Program-made: the position numbers and the translations under genes
Shown here: piece after piece, positions 1-6,361 of the stretch
Numbering within the stretch: the first letter of the stretch is position 1
How the letters are laid out: each line of letters begins with the position of its first letter
Notes under the pieces: generated by a model
What the model was told of the DNA's origin: nothing
Seen by the model: only the letters and a program-made list of their open reading frames with translations
Databases searched by the model: none
Assembly (NCBI GenBank): GCA_903932705.1
Contig: CAIZHC010000043.1
Coordinates: forward strand, 1 to 16,755
Length of the DNA: 16,755 nucleotides
DNA from: an uncultured Actinomycetes bacterium
GTDB lineage: Bacteria; Actinomycetota; Actinomycetes; Nanopelagicales; Nanopelagicaceae
Direction: 5' to 3'

Positions 1-1213
1 GAACTTCGATTTCAGTTCCCGAAGGAGTATGGGTTCTGGCATTAGCCAGGAGATTTGCTAAGGCTTGATGTATGCGCTTGTTATCGCCCAAAACGTAGAG
101 ATCGGCTGGAACATCAACGTGAATACGATGATTTGGACCGGCGGCCTGGGCTGAGGCGACACATTCATGGATAAGGTGAGTTAGATCTACGGGTTCCAGT
201 GTGAATGGACGTGCCTCATCCATTCGGGCCAATAGCAATAAGTCTTCGACGAGTGAACCCATGCGAATAGATTCTTTCTCAATTCGTCCAACGAGCTCCC
301 TGGTCTTCTCTTCACCGGAGACAGCTCCCTGGCGATGCAACTCTGCGAAGCCGCGAATTGCGGTAAGGGGTGTACGAAGTTCGTGTGAGGCATCAGCGAC
401 AAAGCGGCGAAGTTTTGATTCAGATGCATTCTTCTGTGCAAAGGACTCTTCAATTCGTCCCAACATAGTGTTGAGAGATTGAGTTAAGCGGCCCACCTCA
501 GTTGATGGTTCTAACTCAGGTAGACGAGCAGAGAGATCACCATCAGCAATCGCTGCTGCAATAACTTCTACTTCCAAGAGTGGTTTAAGGCTCAAGGTAA
601 TCAACCAGCGAGAGATAACTCCGATGAGTATCAAGACCGCCAAGCTGATAAGAAGGAAGAGCCAACTTAGTTCGTGAAGGGTCTTTTCAACACTTGAGAG
701 CGAGACTGCAATAACAACTGATCCAAGATTTGATGGCAGTACAAATGCAACTGCACGAGTTGAAGAAGGTGGAGATTCGGTATGGATCGTAAATGCTTTT
801 CCATGCTTAGCCGCTACCTGCGCAAGAGTCATTCCTGTAAATGTTGTTTGCGCGCCACCCGTTGAGATATCTCCCCCGAGTTGTCCAAGAACTGTGCCGG
901 TGGGATCGAGAAGAGTTACCGAGGTTGCAGTTGGGACTCCGCGCAAAGGACTTACCGCGCGAAATGGTTGTGCATCAGTTGTGCTTGCCGCAGATTCGTC
1001 AACGTTCGGTTCGATTCCAGCTCTAACTAATCTAGAGACGGTTCCAGTTGCAACGCTTGTAAGTTGAGAATCAACTTGCCTGATAAGAAATCCACGCAGT
1101 TCGGCATTCGCCGCAAAATCAGATGCGCCGATGCCTATTGCTGCCACCACAAGTGTGGCGAGCAAGAGGCGGTTGCGCAGGCTCCATTGCGAGAAGACCG
1201 ACAATTTGTGCAT
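1..1213 (-). CDS. Two-component sensor histidine kinase, C-terminus cut by window edge
   Basis: Membrane sensor kinase that should autophosphorylate on histidine and pass the phosphate to the response regulator encoded just upstream. My translation from ATG at 1213 gives 404 residues before the window ends. A first membrane helix lies at about residues 14-34, an extracytoplasmic sensing region at about 35-182, a second helix at about 183-203, a HAMP linker at about 205-257, and a HisKA domain with the H-box motif DASHELRTPL, His277 being the phosphoacceptor. The start of the HATPase domain is visible as the N-box motif ANLLANARTHTPSG near residue 390. The G boxes lie outside the window. It starts 11 nt after the regulator's stop, so the two are co-transcribed. 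The architecture resembles the mycobacterial MprB/TrcS/TcrY kinases, but I cannot assign orthology or a stimulus. Confidence 0.93.
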   Translation of the reverse strand, partial: MHKLSVFSQWSLRNRLLLATLVVAAIGIGASDFAANAELRGFLIRQVDSQLTSVATGTVSRLVRAGIEPNVDESAASTTDAQPFRAVSPLRGVPTATSVTLLDPTGTVLGQLGGDISTGGAQTTFTGMTLAQVAAKHGKAFTIHTESPPSSTRAVAFVLPSNLGSVVIAVSLSSVEKTLHELSWLFLLISLAVLILIGVISRWLITLSLKPLLEVEVIAAAIADGDLSARLPELEPSTEVGRLTQSLNTMLGRIEESFAQKNASESKLRRFVADASHELRTPLTAIRGFAELHRQGAVSGEEKTRELVGRIEKESIRMGSLVEDLLLLARMDEARPFTLEPVDLTHLIHECVASAQAAGPNHRIHVDVPADLYVLGDNKRIHQALANLLANARTHTPSGTEIEV

Positions 1214-1224
1214 GCTGAATTATC

Positions 1225-1968
1225 TTAGTTTCCGGCAGGAATACGCATTCGGTAGCCGACGCCACGCACAGTGTGAATCAGTGCTGGCTCATAAATATCA
1301 ATCTTCTTGCGAAGGTAAGAGACATATGTTTCAACGATTCCAGCATCTCCACGGAAGTCGTACTGCCAGACGTGATCCAAAATTTGAGACTTGCTAACAA
1401 CACGATCAGCGTTGATCATGAGGTAGCGAAGAAGTAGGAACTCGGTAGGCGAGAGGTCGATGAGGTGGCCAGCGCGACGAACTTCGTGGGTTGCCTCATC
1501 GAGTTCAAGATCAGCGAAGCGAACCTTCTCTTCATCAACGCTTGCCTCAACGACACCGATGCGACGTAGGAGCGCGCGAAGACGAGCCACTAGCTCTTCA
1601 AGTGAGAAAGGCTTGGTGACATAGTCATCTCCACCAATGGTGAGACCGGCGATCTTGTCCTCGACTGTATCTTTCGCCGTTAAAAATAGAACGCCAACGC
1701 TATGTCCTTCTGAGCGCAACTGGCGGCAGACTTCAAAACCATCTTGGTCTGGAAGCATTACATCGAGAATAAGAGCATGAGGCTTGAACTCTTCAGCAAT
1801 GGTAAGAGCTTGGGATCCGGTTGCCGCGGTGCGAACGTCAAAGCCCACAAAACGAAGGCTGGTCGCAATAAGTTCACTGATTGAACTCTCATCATCAACA
1901 ACAAGAATTCTCTGCAAGTTGCTCTGGGATGTATCTGCCACGGTAACTCTCTCTTTAAGTGCGGTCAT
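1225..1968 (-). CDS. OmpR/PhoB-family response regulator
   Basis: DNA-binding response regulator, cognate to the downstream kinase. Counting from the ATG at 1968 (247 aa), the receiver domain covers about residues 20-135: acidic pair DDE (D25, D26), phosphoacceptor D69 in LILDVMLPD, T97 in FLTAKD and K119 in YVTKPF. A winged-helix domain follows (about 145-245) with the typical LSPTEFLLLRYL and VETYVSYLRKKID segments and a RGVGYRM ending. The reading frame is open to a GTG at 1983, but that GTG lies inside a GGAGG ribosome-binding site (1976-1980) sitting 7-8 nt before the ATG at 1968, so the ATG is the likelier start. The C-terminal half looks closest to TrcR-like mycobacterial regulators, an impression only. 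The target genes cannot be read from the sequence. Confidence 0.95.
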   Translation of the reverse strand: MTALKERVTVADTSQSNLQRILVVDDESSISELIATSLRFVGFDVRTAATGSQALTIAEEFKPHALILDVMLPDQDGFEVCRQLRSEGHSVGVLFLTAKDTVEDKIAGLTIGGDDYVTKPFSLEELVARLRALLRRIGVVEASVDEEKVRFADLELDEATHEVRRAGHLIDLSPTEFLLLRYLMINADRVVSKSQILDHVWQYDFRGDAGIVETYVSYLRKKIDIYEPALIHTVRGVGYRMRIPAGN

Positions 1969-1974
1969 TTTTCG

Positions 1975-1980
1975 ATCCTC
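1975..1980 (-). promoter_or_regulatory. Strong Shine-Dalgarno that fixes the response-regulator start
   Basis: The minus strand reads GGAGGATCGAAAAATG, a near-perfect anti-16S match at good spacing to the ATG at 1968. The alternative upstream GTG (1983) overlaps it and would have no ribosome-binding site. This is one of few clear Shine-Dalgarno sites in the window. Confidence 0.75.
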
Positions 1981-1997
1981 CACATTAATTGCTCTGT

Positions 1998-2015
1998 TAC
2001 CCCACAGGAGGGGTA
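1998..2015. repeat. Inverted repeat TACCCC-N6-GGGGTA upstream of the response regulator
   Basis: Six-base arms at 1998-2003 and 2010-2015 with a 6-nt centre; flanking CTGT/CAG extends it imperfectly. It lies about 30-47 nt upstream of the regulator ATG, so it could be an operator (for example for autoregulation) or a leader hairpin. Short dyads like this also occur by chance. Confidence 0.35.
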
Positions 2016-2067
2016 CAGGAGTGAGGATTCTCTATTTGGCTGGGGATTTCCTGAGAAATAGCAGAAG

Positions 2068-2099
2068 TTTTCCACAGGGTTTATCCACGATGTGGAGAA
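2068..2099. promoter_or_regulatory. Cluster of three DnaA-box-like 9-mers
   Basis: TTTTCCACA at 2068-2076 (plus), TTATCCACG at 2081-2089 (plus) and TTCTCCACA at 2091-2099 (minus) each differ by one base from the consensus TTATCCACA. Three within 32 bp in a non-coding stretch is well above chance density. The site lies upstream of the response regulator and downstream of crgA, in a neighbourhood typically close to oriC. No AT-rich unwinding element or dnaA/dnaN gene is seen, so I do not call this the origin. Confidence 0.45.
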
Positions 2100-2115
2100 T
2101 TACAGCGGTGTAATT
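2098..2115. repeat. Perfect 7-bp dyad AATTACA-GCGG-TGTAATT
   Basis: Perfect inverted repeat with a 4-nt centre, touching the last DnaA-like box and ending 18 nt before the crgA stop codon's complement. It could be an operator or a weak stem after crgA. It has no following U-run and an AT-rich stem, so it is a poor intrinsic terminator. Confidence 0.35.
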
Positions 2116-2133
2116 AAGCGTATTTTGGCGAAA

Positions 2134-2391
2134 TTAGCGCCAGCGGGTGGCCAAGGTGAAGCCAAATCCGATAAATCCAAAGCCAATGACCATATTCCAA
2201 GCTCCAATATGCGGGATTGGATAGCCGGTATTGCTTACATAGTAGATAACAATCCAGACCAAGCCGATAAGGAAGCCAGCCAACATCGCGGGAGCAAGCC
2301 ACTTTGGGCTCTCCTTAGGAAGTGGCGCGTGGTGCGCGACCTCATCCGGAATGTAGACCGGATCCTTCTTGCGGCTCTTGGACTTAGGCAT
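2134..2391 (-). CDS. crgA: Cell division protein CrgA
   Basis: Small two-helix membrane protein of actinobacteria; in mycobacteria it binds FtsZ, FtsQ, FtsI and PBPA and helps place the septal machinery. The predicted protein is 85 aa: a basic MPKSKSRKK start typical of CrgA, a linker, a helix at about residues 30-50, a short loop with a GAWN motif (also seen as GPWN in M. tuberculosis CrgA), and a second helix to the terminal TRWR. The frame stays open to 2508, but that extension overlaps trpG and has no CrgA similarity. ATG at 2391 is preceded at 6 nt by TACCTT, fitting a leaderless mRNA. Divergent from trpG and close to pknB, the conserved actinobacterial arrangement. Confidence 0.92.
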   Translation of the reverse strand: MPKSKSRKKDPVYIPDEVAHHAPLPKESPKWLAPAMLAGFLIGLVWIVIYYVSNTGYPIPHIGAWNMVIGFGFIGFGFTLATRWR

Positions 2392-2397
2392 AAGCAA

Positions 2398-2403
2398 AAG
2401 GTA
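2398..2403 (-). promoter_or_regulatory. Leaderless-type -10 element for crgA
   Basis: Minus strand TACCTT followed by 6 nt and then the crgA ATG, so the expected +1 is the A of ATG. A GTGACA hexamer about 15 nt further upstream could be a -35. No Shine-Dalgarno is present. Confidence 0.55.
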
Positions 2404-2439
2404 CACCAATATTAAAAATGTCACGATCATTCCACTCGG

Positions 2440-2445
2440 TAGCCT
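2440..2445 (+). promoter_or_regulatory. Leaderless-type -10 element for trpG/pabA
   Basis: TAGCCT, 6 nt, then ATG at 2452. There is no Shine-Dalgarno upstream. The element is back to back with the crgA element in the 60-bp divergent spacer. Confidence 0.55.
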
Positions 2446-2451
2446 TACCCC

Positions 2452-3078
2452 ATGACCCGTGTGCTCGTCGTTGATAACTATGACTCCTTTGTCTACAACT
2501 TGGTGCAATATCTTGGCCAGCTGGGAGCAGAGGTCACAGTTCGTCGCAATGATGAGGTCGATTTCTCAACCCTTGAGAGCTTTGACGGAATTTTGATCTC
2601 ACCTGGCCCTGGAACTCCAGAGGCTGCGGGTTCGAGTATCGAATTAGTGAAATACGCAGCTGCACAGAAGATCCCATTACTTGGAGTCTGTCTTGGGCAT
2701 CAAGCAATTGGAGTTGCCTTCGGCGCGACAGTTTCTAGAGCTCCTGAGCTACTGCACGGAAAAACTTCTGTGGTCTCGCACACCAATAAAGGGTTGTTAG
2801 CTGATCTACCTTCTCCATTTATCGCCACTCGTTATCACTCACTTGCGATTGAACCAGCAACACTTCCTGACGAATTAGAAGTAACTGGTAAGACGGAGTC
2901 TGGCGTGGTGATGGCTATTGAACACACCTCTCTTCCGATTTCAGGAGTGCAGTTCCATCCCGAATCAGTATTAACAGAGCATGGTCACCAGATGCTTGGA
3001 AATTGGTTGGAACGTTGCGGCGATGTTGGAGCACGCGCTCGCTCTGAAGGATTATCTCCGGTAGTTAATCGCTCTTAA
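2452..3078 (+). CDS. trpG: Anthranilate/aminodeoxychorismate synthase glutamine amidotransferase subunit
   Basis: Class I glutamine amidotransferase that releases ammonia from glutamine for chorismate amination, giving anthranilate (tryptophan) or aminodeoxychorismate (folate). The 208-aa protein opens with VLVVDNYDSFVYNLVQYL, the TrpG/PabA signature. It carries the oxyanion-hole segment ISPGPGTP (50-56), the nucleophile Cys80 in GVCLGHQ, and the catalytic His169 and Glu171 in QFHPES. No synthase subunit (trpE/pabB) is nearby, so it cannot be assigned to one pathway and may serve both, as is common for the copy beside pknB in actinobacteria. Its TAA abuts the TAA of the convergent pknB with no bases between. 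About 20 residues at the C-terminus extend past the usual domain end. Confidence 0.93.
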   Translation: MTRVLVVDNYDSFVYNLVQYLGQLGAEVTVRRNDEVDFSTLESFDGILISPGPGTPEAAGSSIELVKYAAAQKIPLLGVCLGHQAIGVAFGATVSRAPELLHGKTSVVSHTNKGLLADLPSPFIATRYHSLAIEPATLPDELEVTGKTESGVVMAIEHTSLPISGVQFHPESVLTEHGHQMLGNWLERCGDVGARARSEGLSPVVNRS

Positions 3079-4632
3079 TTAATTTGTCGGTTGTGTATTG
3101 ACTGTGATCGTCACAGCAGATCCAATGCTCTGAGTTGTTCCTGCATCAGGAGCCTGTGCCAAGACGGTTTGCAGAGGTTGTGTGGAATCAAATGCAGTTG
3201 CTGTCCGCACTAAGAAACCTGCTTGAGTCAAAGTAGTTATTGCTTGTACCTCAGTGAAACCAACGAGGTTTGGAATTTGCAAACTACCGCTGGCTATTTG
3301 TAAAACAACGCCGGCACCTGCTAGAAGAATACTTCCAGGTGAAGGGTTGACTCCAAGTACCGTACCAGGAGCTTGATTGGAATCTACTGACACGGTCTGT
3401 GCAACAGAGAGACCAACTGCTGTGAGCGCACTTCTCGCATCAGCTAAGGAGAGGCCAACTAAATTAATTGGTACAGATGTGTTTCCCGCACCTGAAGATT
3501 CTGTAAGAGTGATGCTGCTTCCAGGAATCACCTTCGAATCAGCGAGAGGTACCTGGCCGGAGATTCTGCCTTTAGGAATTGTGGAAGATGGACCGCTTTG
3601 AATATTGATTGTGAAATTAGGTAATAAGGCCCTCGCTTGAGCTTCAGTTAAGCCAACCACATTAGGTACCTGAAGTGATGGAGAGACTGGAGCATGCGAT
3701 CGTGTAAGTAGCGTTGAGCCGGCAATCACAACCAATGCAACTACTACTCCTCCTATAGCGATAAGACGCTTGCGGGGTGAAGTTTTACGAATCTTGGTCG
3801 TCACTTGCTCGCCACGAACAGCTCTACGCAAATCCTCCAACATCGCTCCTGCATCTTGATATCGATCATCAGGATTCTTATGCAGTGCAACCTTAATAAT
3901 CGTCTCTAAGTTTGGATCAATATTTGGATTGATATCTGAAGGTGCTGGCAGCGGCGCTGAGACATGCTGGAAAGCAATGGATACAGGTGTATCTCCTATA
4001 AAAGGTGGTCTTCCAGCTAGTAATTCATACATTAAACAACCGACGGAATAGATATCACTTCGAGCATCTGCGCTATCGCCAGTTGCCTGCTCTGGTGAGA
4101 GATATTGTGCGGTTCCTACCACGCTCCATGTATTGGTCATGGTGGCGCCAATGTCATCAAGTGCGCGCGCAATTCCAAAGTCCATCACCTTCACCTTGCC
4201 AGATTCAGTGATCATGATATTTCCAGGTTTTATATCGCGATGGATAATTCCCTCGTTGTGCGAGTACTCCAGAGCTTCCAATATTTCGGTAACGATTTGA
4301 ACCGCTTCATCTTGCGAAATCTCTGCATCCGATTGCAGGACCTGGCGCAAGGTATGACCTTTAACAAGCTCCATCACAATGTAAGAGTTCGGTCCATCTT
4401 CTCCTGAATCAAAGACAGCAACAATGCCTGGATTATTTAAACCGCCTGCAGCTAGAGCTTCCTTCTTGAATCGGGCAACGAAGGCGGGGTCACGAGCTAA
4501 ATCACTTCGCAAAATCTTTACCGCTACCTTACGATGCAAACGAAGATCGTCGGCGATGTAGACATCTGCCATACCGCCAGTTCCGATCATCGCACCAATT
4601 TCGTAGCGGCTATTAAATATCTTGTTGTTCAT
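3079..4632 (-). CDS. pknB: PASTA-domain serine/threonine protein kinase PknB
   Basis: Transmembrane Ser/Thr kinase that senses peptidoglycan fragments or lipid II through PASTA domains and phosphorylates wall-synthesis and division proteins. The 517-aa protein has the kinase domain at about residues 10-270: glycine loop GTGGMADV (17-24), K39 in VAVKI, HRDIKPGN with D133, DFG with D151, and the SPEQ segment after the activation loop. A basic juxtamembrane stretch precedes a single helix at about 291-312. Three PASTA repeats follow (about 319-385, 386-450, 451-514), one fewer than the four of M. tuberculosis PknB. Its ATG overlaps the stop of the PP2C gene (TAATG), indicating translational coupling of kinase and phosphatase. 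It converges directly on trpG. Confidence 0.96.
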   Translation of the reverse strand: MNNKIFNSRYEIGAMIGTGGMADVYIADDLRLHRKVAVKILRSDLARDPAFVARFKKEALAAGGLNNPGIVAVFDSGEDGPNSYIVMELVKGHTLRQVLQSDAEISQDEAVQIVTEILEALEYSHNEGIIHRDIKPGNIMITESGKVKVMDFGIARALDDIGATMTNTWSVVGTAQYLSPEQATGDSADARSDIYSVGCLMYELLAGRPPFIGDTPVSIAFQHVSAPLPAPSDINPNIDPNLETIIKVALHKNPDDRYQDAGAMLEDLRRAVRGEQVTTKIRKTSPRKRLIAIGGVVVALVVIAGSTLLTRSHAPVSPSLQVPNVVGLTEAQARALLPNFTINIQSGPSSTIPKGRISGQVPLADSKVIPGSSITLTESSGAGNTSVPINLVGLSLADARSALTAVGLSVAQTVSVDSNQAPGTVLGVNPSPGSILLAGAGVVLQIASGSLQIPNLVGFTEVQAITTLTQAGFLVRTATAFDSTQPLQTVLAQAPDAGTTQSIGSAVTITVNTQPTN

Positions 4633-5405
4633 TATTTCGCCGCCCCAAGTAATTCAACGAGAGTGTCACCTTTATCTGCCACAACTTCAACCCAGAGAAT
4701 AGTTACATTGTCGGGTGCACCTTTGTCATGGACTGCATCAATAAGTTGATCAACGACGGCACTCGGATCTGATTTCTTAATGATCGCCGCAATCTCGTAA
4801 TCACTCAAGACTGAGGAGAGTCCATCGCTGCATAGAAGGAATTGATCGCCAATCTTGCTCTCAAAGATATGAAGGATGGGGTCAATTCCAGAATCTCCAA
4901 TGAGTGCTTGTGTAAGCAGTGAACGTTGCGGGTGATTAATTACTTCTTCTGCAGTAAGACGTCCTTGATCTAGCAACTCCTGCATGACGGTATGGTCATA
5001 ACTTAATTGAACGAGCTTCTTTCCCCGCCATTGATAACACCTGGAATCGCCGATATGTAGAAGTTCAACCTTCTCACCATTGAGATGCAATGCGGTGAGA
5101 GTTGTACCCATTCCTTGCAGCGTTCTGTCTGCGTTTGATACTTCAGCAATCTCATGGTCGATTGAGAAGGAGATATTGAGAAGTAAATCTTCGCGAGATT
5201 CAGCATCTAATGCGGGATCACTTAAGACCTTCCCCAAATCTCTCACCGAGGTAATCGCAATTTTGGAGGCAACTTCTCCGCCAGCATGTCCACCCATGCC
5301 ATCTGCAACCGCAACTAAATTTGAAGAGACAAGAGCGGCATCTTCATTGCCATCTCGAACCAATCCAAGTTCACTTCGTGCAATAACCTTGAATGAGCGG
5401 TTCAT
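4632..5405 (-). CDS. pstP: PP2C-family serine/threonine phosphatase (PstP/Stp type)
   Basis: Metal-dependent phosphatase expected to reverse PknB phosphorylation. The 257-aa protein is the catalytic domain only: RDGNED (D18, D22), VADGMGGHAGGE (metal ligands D35-G36), GDSR at 119-122, LLCSDGL with D194 and APDNVT with D232. The usual PP2C metal ligands all appear present. It lacks the membrane helix and extracellular tail of mycobacterial PstP (about twice this length), so it should be cytosolic. It is first in an operon with pknB. The fhaA, fhaB, rodA, pbpA and pknA genes normally found in this block are absent. ATG at 5405 is preceded at 6 nt by TACGCT with no ribosome-binding site, suggesting a leaderless transcript. 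Confidence 0.94.
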   Translation of the reverse strand: MNRSFKVIARSELGLVRDGNEDAALVSSNLVAVADGMGGHAGGEVASKIAITSVRDLGKVLSDPALDAESREDLLLNISFSIDHEIAEVSNADRTLQGMGTTLTALHLNGEKVELLHIGDSRCYQWRGKKLVQLSYDHTVMQELLDQGRLTAEEVINHPQRSLLTQALIGDSGIDPILHIFESKIGDQFLLCSDGLSSVLSDYEIAAIIKKSDPSAVVDQLIDAVHDKGAPDNVTILWVEVVADKGDTLVELLGAAK

Positions 5406-5411
5406 AGAATT

Positions 5412-5417
5412 AGCGTA
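5412..5417 (-). promoter_or_regulatory. Leaderless-type -10 element for the PP2C-pknB operon
   Basis: Minus strand TACGCT, 6 nt, ATG at 5405. It lies 7 bp from the tRNA-Leu -10 candidate on the other strand. The two are joined by a dyad (TTAGC at 5410-5414, GCTAA at 5423-5427), so the divergent promoters overlap physically. Confidence 0.55.
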
Positions 5418-5424
5418 ATGGTGC

Positions 5425-5430
5425 TAACCT
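5425..5430 (+). promoter_or_regulatory. Probable -10 element for tRNA-Leu
   Basis: TAACCT about 11 nt before the mature tRNA 5' end, which would leave a leader of a few bases for RNase P. No good -35 is visible. Assigned by position only. Confidence 0.35.
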
Positions 5431-5441
5431 CTTATGAGTAA

Positions 5442-5524
5442 GCCCGAGTGGCGGAACGGCAGACGCGCACGATTCAGGTTCGTGTACTCGAAAGGGTGTA
5501 GGGGTTCAAATCCCCTCTCGGGCA
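5442..5524 (+). tRNA. tRNA-Leu (anticodon CAG)
   Basis: A class II tRNA folds cleanly. The acceptor arm is GCCCGAG (5442-5448) with CTCGGGC (5517-5523) and discriminator A5524. The anticodon stem is CACGA/TCGTG with loop TTCAGGT, anticodon CAG at 5475-5477, reading CUG. A long variable arm and a T arm GGGG-TTCAAAT-CCCC follow. CCA is not encoded (CGC follows), so it must be added enzymatically. It is divergent from the PP2C gene; as I recall, a tRNA-Leu sits at the equivalent end of the fhaA-pstP-pknB block in mycobacteria. Confidence 0.95.
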
Positions 5525-5551
5525 CGCAAGATTGAGGGATTGGATTTAAAT

Positions 5552-6304
5552 ATGAATAAATTGCGCCCCTTTGGGTTATTGACCGCACTCCTCTTTATTG
5601 TCTCGGCGGCGGTCTCTTCGCTGAGCACTGCCAGCCAATCAACTACCACGGCACTAGTGCGAGTGGAACAGGTCGGTGGTTTCGTGGGTCCAAATGTTCT
5701 AACCACCCGCCTTCCGCAGGTAACTCTCTATTCCGATGGTCGAATTCTCGCCTCCACGAATCTTGATGGAGATGTCCGACAAATGTATGAGGGCATCGTG
5801 AGTAAATCCGTAATCAAGGCTGAACTATCTCTCTTCGCCAAAGTCACGAAGATTCCCAGTGGTGGCTGGGGTTTGCCTCCAGTGGCGGATGTCCCCTCCA
5901 CTCAGGTAACCCTTACGCAAAACGGGGTAAAGAAAGTTGTAAATGTCTATGCGCTCGGATTTAAAGTAGAGAGCGCACCCCCAGCGACCAATGAGGCTCG
6001 GAATAATCTTTCGCAAGCGATCGATAAGTTGGTGAAGCTTGCCGGAAGCAAAAAGTACTTCTCTCCAGCGAGCTTTGAAGTGTGGCCTCAGGCAACGGCT
6101 TCAGATCCTTCGCCAACTCCAATTACTTGGCCCATAAGCGTTCCCTCACCTCATGCAGGATGCAACAAAGTGCTGGCAAAGCCATTCCTTGCGCAATTAA
6201 AGAGGGTTGGAAGTAATCCATGGTTATTCCCGGATGGAACCGTGCAACGTTTGACCTGGCGCCCAGTTCTTCCAGATGAAGTGGCGTGTCATCGCGGGGT
6301 TTGA
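5552..6304 (+). CDS. Secreted protein of unknown function (actinobacterial type)
   Basis: I do not recognise a named family. From ATG at 5552 the protein is 250 aa: a short basic start (MNKLRP), a hydrophobic stretch to about residue 25 and an Ala/Ser-rich cleavage region (SSLSTAS), so export by Sec with signal peptidase I is likely. No lipobox Cys is seen. The mature part has the segments VGGFVGPNVLTTRLPQVTLYSDGRIL and TQVTLTQNG-VYALG, which I recall from uncharacterised actinobacterial lipoproteins or secreted proteins. The C-terminal third is Pro/Trp-rich and holds the only two mature cysteines, possibly a disulfide. The frame opens at TTG 5540, but ATG 5552 gives the better signal peptide. 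A GAGGG lies 13 nt upstream, rather far. It follows tRNA-Leu by 27 bp. Confidence 0.75.
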   Translation: MNKLRPFGLLTALLFIVSAAVSSLSTASQSTTTALVRVEQVGGFVGPNVLTTRLPQVTLYSDGRILASTNLDGDVRQMYEGIVSKSVIKAELSLFAKVTKIPSGGWGLPPVADVPSTQVTLTQNGVKKVVNVYALGFKVESAPPATNEARNNLSQAIDKLVKLAGSKKYFSPASFEVWPQATASDPSPTPITWPISVPSPHAGCNKVLAKPFLAQLKRVGSNPWLFPDGTVQRLTWRPVLPDEVACHRGV

Positions 6305-6338
6305 TCTACCTCGCCTTAAATCGCAATCCAGCCGCCTA

Positions 6339-6350
6339 ACTCAATTGAGT
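6339..6350. promoter_or_regulatory. 12-bp palindrome ACTCAATTGAGT at the pheA promoter
   Basis: Perfect palindrome whose last base is the first T of the pheA -10 hexamer. With +1 at the GTG it spans about -23 to -12, a usual place for a repressor operator. A few 12-bp palindromes are expected by chance in a window this long, so position is the only argument. Confidence 0.3.
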
Positions 6351-6355
6351 AGAGT
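6350..6355 (+). promoter_or_regulatory. Leaderless-type -10 element for pheA
   Basis: TAGAGT, 6 nt, then GTG at 6362. No Shine-Dalgarno. It supports the GTG as the true start of pheA. Confidence 0.55.
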
Positions 6356-6361
6356 TCGCAG

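Noticed and set aside
1969..1983. GTG at 1983 as response-regulator start, and a six-codon upstream frame ending ATGA at the regulator ATG
   Set aside because: The GTG lies in the Shine-Dalgarno itself. The mini-frame has no ribosome-binding site of its own and could be chance; noted only as a possible coupling.
1984..2115. Chromosomal origin oriC
   Set aside because: Only three imperfect DnaA boxes in a short spacer, no AT-rich unwinding element, and no dnaA or dnaN beside it.
2392..2508. N-terminal extension of crgA to 2508
   Set aside because: It would overlap the trpG start region, and the added hydrophobic stretch is not part of CrgA; MPKSK at 2391 is the family N-terminus with a -10 element 6 nt upstream.
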